64,000 nucleotides of DNA. Origin: Niebla homalea (taxonomy: Eukaryota; Ascomycota; Lecanoromycetes; Lecanorales; Ramalinaceae). This document shows positions 51,329 to 63,789 of this stretch, piece by piece; the first letter of the stretch is position 1; each line of letters opens with the position of its first letter. Under the pieces are notes generated by a model. It did not search any database. It had not been told where the DNA came from and worked only from the letters and a program-made list of their open reading frames with translations. The stretch spans positions 62,001 through 126,000 of the forward strand of contig JAHGAU010000018.1 of assembly GCA_019925105.1 (NCBI GenBank), in the 5' to 3' direction. A program made the position numbers and the translations under genes.

Positions 51329-52062
51329 CAATTGATTAATTTGTTTATACACGACTCTAGCTACTTTTAAGCTAATTTCAGCGTTCTATAATATTAATGG
51401 CTAGGTTACGGTTATTTTAATATTTATATTTATTTTCAATTTATCGTTTTAATTTTAAAAGAGAAAAGGAAACCGTAATCGTTTAACTTAGCCTTAGTTT
51501 ACCTTGAATATTAACTTAATTTAAATAAAACCCTCTCCTCCGTAATTATTTACCTTAATATTATATCCGAGTTTTTACGTTAATCTAATTAAGATTAATA
51601 ATTACCTTAAATCCTTAATTTATTATTTTTATTAAGAATTTTTTATTTTTTAACGTTATAATCCGCGGTAAAAATATAATAAGAATATTAAACTTAATCG
51701 GGAGAAAACGGCCTTAATTATATAACTTTATTTTTCTTAACGTTAAGATTTCGCTTTAAGTATTTTATTACGTAATTTTTTTAAATTAACCTTATTTAAT
51801 TTTAATTTTAACTTTTCAATATTAAATAAAATCTTCATAATCCCTTTTTATTAACCTTATATAATAATTAAGCTTATTTAAAGTTAAGTATAAATACCGG
51901 TAAATCGGTAAATATTTATTACTATTTTATTTATATTAATTATATAACTTACCGGATAATATTTAAAGGCTCTTAATGAAATTATCCTTTACCCTTAAAA
52001 TGTTCGATTATTCTATAATTTATCTTCTAGACGTAAAAATGCCATTTCGCCGCGCTCGCCCC
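51329..52062 (-). mobile_element. SINE-like element copy (ii), complete
   Basis: Uninterrupted minus-strand copy of 734 bp with the perfect 13-bp target-site duplication TTTTCGTAAATAT at 51316-51328 and 52063-52075. In its own sense it begins GGGGCGAGCGCGGCG, then AAATGGCATTTTT, and ends with a block related to the LINE 3' end (GAACGCTGAAATTAGCTT, then GTAGCTAGAGTCG), ATAAACAAAT and a short TCAAT-type tail. No tRNA-like A and B boxes or coding frame were recognised. This copy defines the full length of the family. Confidence 0.92.
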
Positions 52063-52084
52063 TTTTCGTAAATATAAATATATT

Positions 52085-52530
52085 AATAATTTATATTTTT
52101 ATTTTAATAAATTATCTTTTTTCTTATATAAGTTATATTTATTACTCAATAATTTATATTTTGGTAATGATAAATTATATTTATTTCTTAATAAGTTATA
52201 TTTTTACTTAATAATTTATATCTTTATAATAGTAAATTATATTTTTATAATAATAAATTATATTTATTTCTTAATAAATTATATTTTTATAATAGTAAAT
52301 TATATATCTATTTCTTAATAAATTATATTTATTCCTTAATAAATTATATTTTTTCCTTAATAAATTAGTTTTATTCCTTAATAAATTAGTTTTACTCCTC
52401 AATAAATTAGTTTTATTCCTTAATAAATTAGTTTTATTCCTTAATAAATTAGTTTTATTTCTTATTAAATTGTATTTATTTCTTAATAAATTATATTTAT
52501 TATTTAATAATCTCTATTTTCTATTCAATA
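52085..52530. repeat. AT-rich minisatellite of about 21-bp units
   Basis: The core TTAATAAATTAGTTTTATTC, or the variant with TATATTTATTTC, repeats from about 52090 to 52530. Five near-identical 21-bp units lie at 52356-52465; earlier units alternate TTTATAATAGTAAATTATA. It sits between SINE-like copy (ii) and LINE copy 9 and carries no gene. Confidence 0.9.
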
Positions 52531-52609
52531 ATTTATAATAAATTTAAAACATATTTCTTTCGATTTTAATATATTATATATATTTATTAAATAAAACGTC
52601 AACGAAATG

Positions 52610-54390
52610 ATGGCGACGAACAACGGGACCCCAGAGGTTTAAAACGATGCACGCGTATATAATTCAAGTAATAATAAGGTAAATACCTTAAGTACGATAA
52701 ACGGAAGTAAAGTAATAGTAAAAATAAGAAGGGTAAAAGGGTAAATGGCCCTTATTAACGGAAATAATAATAATTTATATGGACGGCGCGATAACTATAT
52801 AATAAAGAATTCTTAAATTAAATGAAAAGTTTATAATTAACGAGATATACGTAAAAGGACGTATATAATACGTAAAGGTAACGTAGTTATAAAGGGTAAA
52901 TAAATGATAAAGGAGATAGGGATAATACGCAATAACGGATAGAAAATAAGCGGAAACGGAAAAAGTTTTATTAATTATATATAAACTAAGAAAAAACCGG
53001 GCAAAAATAGGGGAGTATTAAGTAATTAAGGATAGGCTATAAAAAAAATTATTAAATACGTAAAGGGAATATAAAAAAAAAAGATAAGAATATTAAAAAT
53101 TTCCTTATAATTAAATAAAAAGATATTATATTAAAAACCTAACCGATATTATAGATTAAGTTACGGGGGGTAAAAGACTTTTACGTAAAGGCAAAAACGG
53201 AATTAAGGGATTTAAAGAGGTTACGCGGAGCTTAAAAAACGATAATAAAGGTATCAGTGAAAGAAAATAAAAGGAATTAAGGAAACTATATATAAAATAA
53301 AAAAGCGATAAGAAAAGCTTTATAAATATAGATAAAGATAAATTAAATAATAAAGGTTATAAGAATAGCGCTTACATCAGCGGTAAAGAAAATAAAGGTT
53401 AAAAAGAAAATAACAATATTAAAAAAGGTAAGAATAATAATTATATAATTATTAAATAAAAAAAAAGAATATAATTATAAAAATAAGCCTTTTATAATTA
53501 ATAAAGGCGTTTAAAATAACGGAAAAGCTATCAATAAAATAGATTATTGTAATATATAAATTATAAAGTAAAAATATCCTTTTTAATATAGCCTTATTAA
53601 AAATAAAAAAGGGGCTTAAGAAATTAAAAAAATAAACTGGTAAAAAGGGATATAAAACGGTAAAGATATTAAGGTAATTATTCGTTATCGCAATAAACGG
53701 AATATACTTAATAAAGTTTATAAAAAAGGGAAAAGAGGCTACTTTAAAATAAATAAAAAAGGAGAATACGGTCCTTTATACCGGGCTAAAGATCGTTAAT
53801 TATAGTTTTCCTTTTATAATAAAAAAATTAAATACCCTTAACCGGATAAAAAGGTACTTTATGGTTATCTTAAGCGTAAAGTTAATAAGGATATATAACG
53901 ATATCCTCAATAAGGGGATAATAAAGGGTAAATCCCTTAAATTAATAAAGCTATAAAATTAAATAACGGATATTTATTAATACTTTAAATATTAAGGGTA
54001 TAAATATACTATTACGAAATACCTTAATAGTATAAAGTATATAATATACGCCGGAAAGTATAATACGTATAAATAAGCGGGCTTAATAATAAAAGGCTTA
54101 ATAAAGAATATATTAAAATATACGGCGTATAAGAATAATAATTATTCAGTATAAAACTTATAATATATAATAAAAGTTAAAAAAGCTTTACGTAAAAAGA
54201 TTAAAATAACGGTTAAGGTTTAACGCTATAATTTATATAAATTGAACCGGCGAAATAATTAAGGACGGTCTTAAAAAGTAAATAAAGCCCGTTAAATAAA
54301 AAAGGTTAAAGTATAATAATTAATAATGTAAAAAAAAGGAAACTTATAGCGATATTAACCCTTAAGGTTAACCGCTCAATTGGGATAATT
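52610..54390 (+). pseudogene. LINE ORF1 (Gag-like), copy 9
   Basis: ATG 52610 opens M-A-T-N-N-G-T-P-E-V and then a stop where copy 3 has Gln (CAA to TAA). It is otherwise parallel to copy 3, including the P-L-I-N-G-N-N-N-N-L-Y-G-R-R-D-N stretch. Zinc-knuckle positions near 53980-54170 are Tyr-converted. Edges follow copy 3. Confidence 0.8.
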
Positions 54391-54429
54391 ATTATAGTAA
54401 AAAATTAAAGTAAATAATACTTAACTTTA

Positions 54430-56970
54430 AAGAAAAATCGTTTATATAAATAAAAGTTAACGGGGAGAACTTAATAAAAACTAATATATAATACGTTTAT
54501 ACTTTTAAGGGTAATGTAATATAACGTACGTAAGGAAATAATCAAAGTTATAATACCGATATTTAAATTTAAGGAAATAAAGGATATTAATATTATAGTA
54601 ATATAAAAGTTATTATATAATCCGTATATATATTCTTGAATTAATTCGGGAAATAATTTTTATTTAACCTTTAAAGGAAATAAAACGATATAGATATATT
54701 TCTTTATAAATAAAAAGCTAAATATAAATAATTAAAATATTATTTATTATAAAAATAATTTATATACGCTTTAAGTTATATAAGAAAAAAATATTAAAAG
54801 AAATTTAAATATTAATAATATATATAATCCGTTATTAATTAATAAAAAAAAGCTTTTTATAATCTTATTATTTAAAAATTTTATAATTATACCCGGTAAA
54901 TACCTTTTAATAAAAGACTTTACTCTTTATTATATTAAATAGAATAAGGAAAAGCATATAAATAATTATATTAAATCTAAAAAATAATTAATAATTATTA
55001 CTTAATTTAATTTTACGTTATTAACATTAAAAAAAACTATAATATAAGAAAGTTAAGGATTTAGGATTATAAGAAACTTAACGTTTAACTTAGAAGGTAT
55101 TATTAATTTAGTTATTATATAAAAATTATAAAAGGACTTAAAATATAATTCGGATTATATACCGATATAAATAATTTTAAATTAAACCGTTAATATAACC
55201 CTATTATTTCCGGTAAGGAAAGCATAAAAAACGGTTAAAAAAATAAAAGTTTATATAAAAATAAAGGAAACGGTAATATAATTTATGGACCTTCCTTAAT
55301 TAAATAATAAAAACAGGATCAATTTCTTTATAAAGTAAATAATAAAAATATTAAATAAAGTAATTAATAAAAAAATCTTAATAATAAAACCCTTTTAAAG
55401 AATTAAAACTTATTAAAATAAAAAATATATAATTACGACCGTGAAAATAAAAAAATTAATTAAGTAAACTTTTAAATATAAAAATTAAAAGATATTTAAT
55501 GAATTAAAGATTATTTAAAAAGAAAAAGAAAGGATTATTAAGAAAATTAAATAAATATACTTTTAATTTATAATATATAACTTAACGGTTTTACCTTATA
55601 ATATTTAAAAGTTAACGAAATATAATAAAGAATAAAATAAGAAATTAAAATTTATTTTTAAATTCCCGTTTTTTAAAAAATTCAATAATATATTAATTAA
55701 TACCTTTAACGGTAAGACTAAGGCCCTTAAGAAAGCATTTTTCCCCTTTCCGTTAAAAGTTAACTTAAATAATATTAATAGCGTTATATATTTTAACTTT
55801 ATATTAATAAATAAAGTAATAATATAAAATATACTAATTAAAGTAATTAATAAATTAAAAAAGAAATAAAGCGTTTGGACCGGATAAAATTCCCAATAAA
55901 ATCTTATTAATAATAACTTTACCGTTTAAAAGGGTCTTTATCTATCTTTTTTAAGTATATTTTAACGTTAATTACTATTTATATAAATTTAAGGAAATAA
56001 AGGCGATTATCCTTAAGAAATTTATTAAATTAAATTATTTTAAAGTAAAGTTTTATAGATTTATTATACTCCTTTATACGTTAAAAAACACCTTAAAAAT
56101 AATAATAATAAAAATCCTTAATAACTATATAAAGAATTACGGACTTCTTTTAAATTAATAAATAAAATTAAAAAAAGGATAATTAATAAAAATAGCCCTT
56201 AAAAAATTAATTAATAGCATATATATGGTATAAGGTTACGGGAGAAAATATATTATAAGTTTTCTTTCTTTTAATATTATAAATATGTTTAATAAAAAGA
56301 ATTATTAAAAATTACTATATAACTTAAAGAAAAAGGGGATATTACCTTTTTTAATTATATAAATAAAGAATTTTTTAAGCGATTAAGTTACGTTAATTAA
56401 TTTAGGATAAAAAATAAATTTAATAAAGCCTATTATAATAAGGATTCCTTAAAAATCGCTTATTTCTTTTATATTATGCTTATTTTTTAACGGTTTATTA
56501 ATTAAGGAGCTTATTAAGTTAAAATAAAAGGTGTAAATTAAAAACTTTTTTTAATAACGTTTATTTTTTAACCTATAATACCTTTATATATATAAATTAT
56601 CTAGAATTAAAATAAGCTTATAAAGTTTATCTTTAATAAAATAAGAATTTATAAAGCTTAATTTATATTATATAAATATAAATTTATTTTATATAATTAA
56701 AAGCTTAAAGTTATATAATATAATAATTAAAATAAACTTAAGTAAAATTATAATAAAACTAGATATTAATATTAAAGTCCTTAATTTTTTAATAAATAAA
56801 AAGCTTAATTAAAAGAATTATATAAGAAAGGTTTAAAAAAAATAACTTTATAAGAAAAAAGCCTTATTTATCTCGCCGTATTAATATAAAAGGTTACGTT
56901 ATAAAAGGCCCGGATTATTTATTAAACTATAATAAAGTTAATTATAATATACGTTACGGTTATTTAATAT
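54430..56970 (+). pseudogene. LINE ORF2, N-terminal two thirds, copy 9
   Basis: The endonuclease N-V is at 54533-54538; the D-F-N motif is D-F-T at 54916-54924. The motif N-S-D-Y-I-P-I at 55147-55167 is the best-preserved S-D-H-x-P-I endonuclease site in the window, with only His changed to Tyr. RT has the former F-x-D-D near 56546-56558 as Asn-Asn with one extra T, giving a frameshift. The C-terminal third continues at 62808-63789 after the nested element and lacks the natural stop. Confidence 0.83.
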
Positions 56971-57110
56971 TGATTGATTGATTGATTTATATTACGGATC
57001 TAGCTAAGCTAATTCCGGCGTTCCTTAATACGCGGTTTTTCGGCTTTGTTAATAACCGTAAAAACCTGATACTTATAACGTTAAAATAAAAACCGGCGTT
57101 TACCAGGCCT

Positions 57111-60100
57111 TTACCCTTTATCCCTTAAGGTAGAAGATATTAACGGTTATCCAGAGAATAATAATCTATTTATATACTTTTTATATTTTAATTCTTTTAA
57201 GAAAATTTATAATATTACAATTATATTTTTATAAAAATTACTTTTAAGTTTATTATTCTTCCGTTCCTTTATATATTTATATTACTTTAATTTTACGTAA
57301 CGCCTTTAAATATTTTTATTAATATTTACGCGCTTAATATATACCTTTCTTATATTATTATTACCGTTAACTCCTTAATAAGTATTTATTATTATATTTT
57401 TACGATTATAAAAGATGCTTTCCGGTTTATATAATTAACGTAATTAATTTCCGTTTCTTTTTTTTTTTTTTTTTTTTTATTAATAACGGACCTTTTCCGT
57501 AAAATCTTTAATAATTTTATTTATTTTTATAATAAAACTAAACTATAATAATAATCCGGTAAATACTATAAATTTAACGATTACCCGGATATTTCGCTTT
57601 ATAAATAATATTTAACGGTAATTATAAGTATTAATTTTTATAATAAATTTTAATTTAACTTCCGTAAATAAAAAATAAAAGATAAAGACGTATATAACGT
57701 TTTATTTTTTTTATTTATACTTATATTTAACGTTTATCCGACCTCTGGTATATATAAAAAATAGGAAGTAAATTAAACCGTTTTTACCCGTTTAAAGTTA
57801 AATTATTAATATATTATTACCTTTTTTTATAATATTATAATAGTGGAAATACTTATTAATAATCTTTTTATCGTTAAAAGTTAAGTAATAATAACCTTAA
57901 AGTATAAAGTCTTTATATTTCCGTTAACGCTTAATTTACTTTATTATAATTTATAAAATAATTACTATAGCCTTTATTTTTAAATCCCCTTAATCTTAAT
58001 TTTTTTACGCTTAACGGGAATTTATATACGTTTAAATTAACCTCCGGGATACCGGTAAAATTAACCTCCTTCTTAATTTATTCTTATTTCGTCTTAAAAA
58101 AAAAGGGGATTAATATTTTTAATTTACTCCTTTTAATTTAAAACTTATTAAGATTCTAGCGGATCCGCCCGTTTCCTATTATTATAATTAAGTATATATA
58201 TTTCTTTAATTTTATTTAAGCGATTATTTAATTTAACGAGACTTTAATTAACGATATAAAAACCTTAGACTTTAATACCGGAATAAGGGTTACTTTATAA
58301 GTACCGTTAATTACTTTTAAATACCGGTTTTAGACTTTTTATAATATTTAAATAAATTCTTTCCTATATCTTAGAATATCGTTAAATATATATTAAATAA
58401 TTATAACATATATTATAGCTGGCTTTATTACGGTTTAATAGATAATCCAGGCCTTCTATAACGTAACTTTTTATATCGATATAATAAGATAAATAAAGCT
58501 TTTTTCCTATAAAGTTATTTTCTTTTAAATTTTTTTTATATAATCTTTTTAATTAAGTTTTTTATTGATTTAAAGGTTAAGGACTTTAATATTAATATCC
58601 GGCTTTACCGTAATTTTATTTAAGTCTATTATAATTATTATATTATATAGCTTTAAGCTCTTAATTATATAAATAAATTTATATATATAATATAAAATAA
58701 GCCTTATAGGTTTTCGCTTACTAAAAATAGACTTTATAGGCCTACTTTAGTTCCAGATAATTTATATATATAAAAGTATTATAGGTTAAAAAGTAAACGT
58801 TATTAATATAGCCTTTAACTTAAACCTTTTATTTTAACTTAATAAACTTTTTAATTAATAAACCGTTAAAAAATAAGAATAATATAAAGGAAATAAACGA
58901 TCTTTAAAGAGTCCTTATTATAGCGGGCTTTATTAAGCTTATTTTTTATTTTAGGTTAATTAACGTAACTTAATTATTTAAGAAACTTTTTATTTATTTA
59001 ATTAAGAAAAGTAACATTCCCTTTTTCCTTAAGTTATATAATAATTTTTAATAATTTATTTTATTAAAAATACCTATAATATTCAGAGAAAAAAGACTTA
59101 TAATATACCTTTTCCCGTAACCTTATATTATATATATGCCGTCGATTAATCCTTTAAGGGCTATTTCTATTAATTAATTTTTTTTACTTTTATTTATTAA
59201 TTAAAGAAAAGTTTATAATTCTTTATATAATTATTAAGGATTTTCATTATTACCGTCTTTAAGGCTTTTTTTAACGTATAAAAAAGTATAATAGGTTTAT
59301 AAAACTTTACCTTAAAGTAATCCGGCTTGATAAGCTTCTTAAGGATAATCGTCTTCGTCTCCTTAAACTTACGTAAGTAATAGCCGACGTTAAGGTATAC
59401 TTAAAAAAAGTGGGTAAAAACCCTTTTAAACGGTAATATTATTATTAATAAGAATTTATTAAGGATTTTATTTGGTCTTAAGGCTTTATCCTTCTTTAAT
59501 TTATTAATCGCTTTAATTACTATATCTTATATTATTATTTTATTTATTAATACGGGATTAAGATATATAATATTATTAATATTATTTAAGTTAGTTTTTA
59601 ACGGAGGGGGGAAAAATACTTTTCGGAAAGCTTTAATTTTACTATTAAAGGTATTAATTAATATATTATCGGGTCTTTTAAAAGGCGGGAATTTAAGAAT
59701 AAACTTTGGTTTCTTATTTTATTTTCTATTATATTTCGTTAACTTCTAAATATTATGAAATAAGACCATTAAGTTATATATCGTGGACTGAAAGTATATT
59801 TATTTAACTTTTTTAATAGTTTTTTTTTTTTTTTTTTAGGCAGCTTTTAATTAATTAAGTATTTCTTAATTTTTATATTTAAAAGCCTGTTTTATTAGCC
59901 TTTTCGCCTTTATAATTATAGTTATATACCCTTTATTCCAGTAGGTTTTAGCTTTTTAAAAGGGTTTCATTATTAAAACTATTTTATTAATTATTTTATT
60001 TAATACCTTTATTACTCATTTTATAAAAAGGTTAATCCGGTCTTTATTATTTAATTAAGGGAGGTCCGTAAATTATATTATTGTCTCCTTTGCTTTTATA

Positions 60101-60930
60101 TAAACTTTTATTATTTTAATTATTTTTTACGCCTTTTTTATTAATAGTAATAAAATTATATTAACGGTCTAATTTAAAGTTATTTATAACGGTATATAAT
60201 CCGAGCTATATATTAAGTCTTTTTGCGGCTTGTATATTATAATTACGCCGGTAACCTTTTCTGTATTAAAAATTAAATTAATTATTGTTTTAAATTTATA
60301 ACTTTCTTATATAATAATCTTTTATAATATTAATAATAAAAGGTTAATTTAAGTAATAATTATTATTAAATTATCCGATTTAATATAATTTATTATATGT
60401 TTTTCTTTATTTTATATATAACAATATAAATTAAAGTCTTTATGTACTATATATTTACTTAAAGTAATTAAGACCTTTTTAAAATAGCGGTATTATAAAT
60501 GGTTCCTCTTTATTAATTAACGGCGGATTATATACGTTATAAATATTAAGGTTACTTTTTAAGTTCCCTTTTTTTATAATACGGAATATATAAAGGTTTT
60601 TATTTTAATAAATAATATCTTAATTATTTACGTTAAGCCGCTTATCTATAAAGAAGCATATTTTAATTATCTTATTCCCCTTAAAGGTTAAATAGAACCC
60701 CTTTTTTAAGTTAATAAATAAATATATATACGGGTTATATAATAATTCCTATATTATTATAATATTAACGTCTTTAACTTTTTTAGACTTAAATATTAAT
60801 ATTATTACTTTAATTCTTTTATTATAAACGTTATATTATATTACTTTTAAAAGCGTTAATATATTATATATTAACCTTTATAAAGGCTCCTTTATTTATA
60901 TCCGTTTAAATTACGGACTTCTTATTAAAG
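57111..60930 (-). pseudogene. LINE ORF2 (endonuclease and reverse transcriptase), copy 10
   Basis: On the minus strand, endonuclease N-V is at 60827-60832. RT has R-T-L-stop-R-S at 58898-58915 for G-I-P-Q-G-S, and Asn-Asn (AAT AAC, 58799-58804) in place of the F-x-D-D aspartates, followed by V-Y-F-L-T-Y-N. The stop codon is at 57111-57113, preceded by L-R-D-K-G as in the other copies. Dead by point mutation and at least one frame change. Confidence 0.83.
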
Positions 60931-60979
60931 CCGAGCGTTTTTTAATTAAATATTTTTTTAATTATTATTAAAGACGTAA

Positions 60980-62767
60980 AACGGCCGGCCCTTAAGGTCG
61001 GGATCGTAAAGAGCTTCTTTTTCTTCATTTTATCCGTTATTATTATTTACCCCTTATTATTTAATTAATTAAGCTTATATCTTAAAATTACCTTTAATTA
61101 GCCCGTTAAATTAATTCCGTACGTATTATACCGTTGGATTTTTACGGTTATCCGGGTCTTTTTATATTTAATTTCTTTAACTCTTATTATATATTTAGAA
61201 TCCTATATTAAGTATCCGTCCTTATTATATACGGCGTATTTAAACGCGCCCTTTATAAGCTTTTTAATTATTAACTTTATATACTTATAGGTATTATAAC
61301 TTTTAATATAAATTATATATTTTATAATATTAAAGTATTTTATAATAATATATTTATAGCTTTAATATTTAAAATATTAATAAATATCCGTTGCTTTATT
61401 TTTTAACCAGGTTATTTTAAATAAACCTTTTTTAATAATCCCTTTATTTAGGACGTTATTATATATTTTTATTAACGTTATATTTAATATAATAATAGAA
61501 TACCTCTTTACGCGTTTTAAGGAATTAAGTTTTTTTATTACCGGAAAAAGTTTATAGTTAATAATCTTAAGCCTTAAGTAAAGAACTATATTCTCCCTTT
61601 TTATATTCCTTAATATAGCCTTTTTTTCGGTTTTTATATAATATAATAAATATATCGTACTTATTATAACGGTAAATAATTATTTTAAAACTTTAATTAA
61701 TTTATATTCTTTTTTATTAATTTAAGTTTTAAATTTCTTTAAGCTTTTTTTCGTTTTTAATAATGCTATATTAAGGAAGATATCCTTATTTTATAGTTTA
61801 CGTATTATAATAATCTATTTTATTAATAATTTCATTATTATTTTAAAAGCCTTTATTAATTATAATAAGTTTATTTCCGTTACCGCGTTTTTCTCCTTAT
61901 TATTAAATAAATAAACTATTATTATTTTTATTTTCTTTAATATGGTTACTTTCTTTTCCGTTATTCTTTTATTCTTTACCGTAAATACCCTTTTTATTAC
62001 CTTTATCGCCTAGTTTTCTTTCGCTTAAAAGGCTATTACTTTTATATTTTTATTTTATACCCTTAATTTTAAACCGCCGTTTTTACTTTTTATTAATATT
62101 TTTACTCCCGCCCCTTAAAAGCTTTATAAACGCTTTACCTCCCTTAGTTTTACTTTTACTTTTATATAGAAGTCCCTTATGCTTTTTAATTTAATCTATA
62201 ATATTAATTAAGTCTTTAACGTAATATCCTTTTATTTTACCGTAAGGAGTCCTTTTAAGGCTTTTACTGTTTTTTTTACCGCCTTTTCGTCCTTCTTTAC
62301 CGGGCAATATATTATCTCCGTTTTTTATTTTTGGTCCCTTAAGATCTTATTTTCCTTATTAGTTTTATTTCTTTTTTATATACCCTTAATAATACTTTTA
62401 CCGTTATCTTCCTATTTTTTCCTTCTGCTTATACCTTTAATTATTAATATTATACCGGTTTTTTTTTACCCTTTTATTTACCTATTATTTCCGTATTATT
62501 ATTATGCGTTTTATGCGCTTTAATACGTATATTTTATTGACCTTAATTCCTTTATTTATTTTAAGCGTTATCCGGCTTATTATTATTATATTGCCCGTAC
62601 GCGTTATCGCCGTTTTTATTAACGTAAACTACTTATTTATTTACTATTTTATTCTTACTTACCATATTATTTTTACTTATTATACTTAATATACTCCCCT
62701 CACTATTATTAGAGCTATATATATACGTATCGTTTTGGACCTCTAGGGTCCCTTTATTCGTCGCCAT
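60980..62767 (-). pseudogene. LINE ORF1 (Gag-like), copy 10
   Basis: On the minus strand it starts M-A-T-N-K-G-T-L-E-V-Q-N-D-T-Y, the copy 2 and 4 subfamily with P to L and A to T changes (C to T, G to A). A 61-codon plus-strand open frame over 62504-62689 is antisense to it and meaningless. Knuckle positions lie near 61250-61390. The 3' edge is approximate. Confidence 0.8.
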
Positions 62768-63789
62768 TCTCGGATTTCTAGTTTTCATTTTTTCGGTTAT
62801 TTAATATATACTTAAGGGTACTTTAAGATATAAGAAAAAGCCTATTTAAATATCATAAAAAGTCCAAAATTAATGTTTAAAAGTAATTAACGGTATTTAT
62901 AAAGTAACTTTTATCCTGGTATTAAAGTTTAAAATCTTTATATTATTAATTAAGGTTTTATTAAATTAAATTATTGTTTAAATAAAATTAAAGAAATATA
63001 TATACTTAATTACGATAATAGGAAACGGGCGGATCCATTAGAATCTTAATAAATTTTAAGTTAAAAGGAATAAATTAAGGATACTTATCCTTTTTTTATT
63101 AAGATAAAATAAGAATAAACTAAAAAGGAAATTAACTTTATTAATATCCCGGAGGTTAATTTAAACGTATATAAACTTTTATTAAACGTAAAAAAAAATT
63201 AAAATTAAAAAGATTTAAAGAGTAAAAGTTATAATAAATATTTTATAAATTACGATAAAATAAATTAAACGTTAATAAAAATATAAAGACTTTATACCTT
63301 AAGGTTATTATTATTTAACTTTTAACGATAAAAGGATTATTAATAAGTATTTTTATTATTATAATATTATAAAAAAAAATAATAATATATTAATAATTTA
63401 ACTCCGGACGGGTAAAAACGGGTTAACTTACTTTTTATTTATTATATATATTAAAGGTCGGATAAACGCCGGATATAAATATAAATAAAGAAAGTAAAAC
63501 GCTATATACGTTTTTATTTTTTATTTTTTATTTATAAAGGTTAAATTAAAACTTATTATAAAAATTAATACTTATAATTATTATTAAATATTATTTATAA
63601 AATTAAGGTATCCGGGTAACTATTAAATTTATAATATATTAAATTTATAATGTCTACCAGACTATTATTATAATTTAATTTCACTATAAAAATAAATAAG
63701 GTTATTAAAGATTTTACGGAAAAGACTTATTACCGGTTAAGGAAGAAAAAGAGAAGCGGAAACCGGTTACGTTAATTATATAAATTAAA

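Larger units (their letters stand above)
56971..62793 (-). mobile_element. LINE copy 10, full length, nested in copy 9
   Basis: Minus-strand element of 5,823 bp inserted in the RT/C-terminal part of copy 9's ORF2, with the perfect 14-bp target-site duplication CGGTTATTTAATAT at 56957-56970 and 62794-62807. The tail TGATTGATTGATTGATTT starts at 56971 and the ORF1 ATG is at 62765-62767, leaving a 26-bp leader. This insertion fixes both element ends precisely. It is as heavily RIP-mutated as its host copy, so it jumped before or between RIP rounds. Confidence 0.96.
52610..63789 (+). mobile_element. LINE copy 9, split by nested copy 10
   Basis: Plus-strand copy whose ORF1 start is at 52610. It runs to 56970, is interrupted by copy 10, and resumes at 62794 to about 63789. 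The break duplicates CGGTTATTTAATAT (56957-56970 and 62794-62807), copy 10's target site. The 3' end is missing: near 63789 the sequence jumps to RT-region sequence of another copy. It shares its ORF1 subfamily with copy 3 (M-A-T-N-N-G-T-P-E-V). The 5' boundary lies within a few bases of the start codon by analogy, but no duplication can be checked because the 3' end is lost. Confidence 0.92.

Noticed and set aside
52085..52530. CRISPR-like array from regular repeats
   Set aside because: Units are contiguous with no unique spacers, in a eukaryotic context.
62504..62689. 61-codon plus-strand open frame
   Set aside because: Antisense to ORF1 of LINE copy 10.
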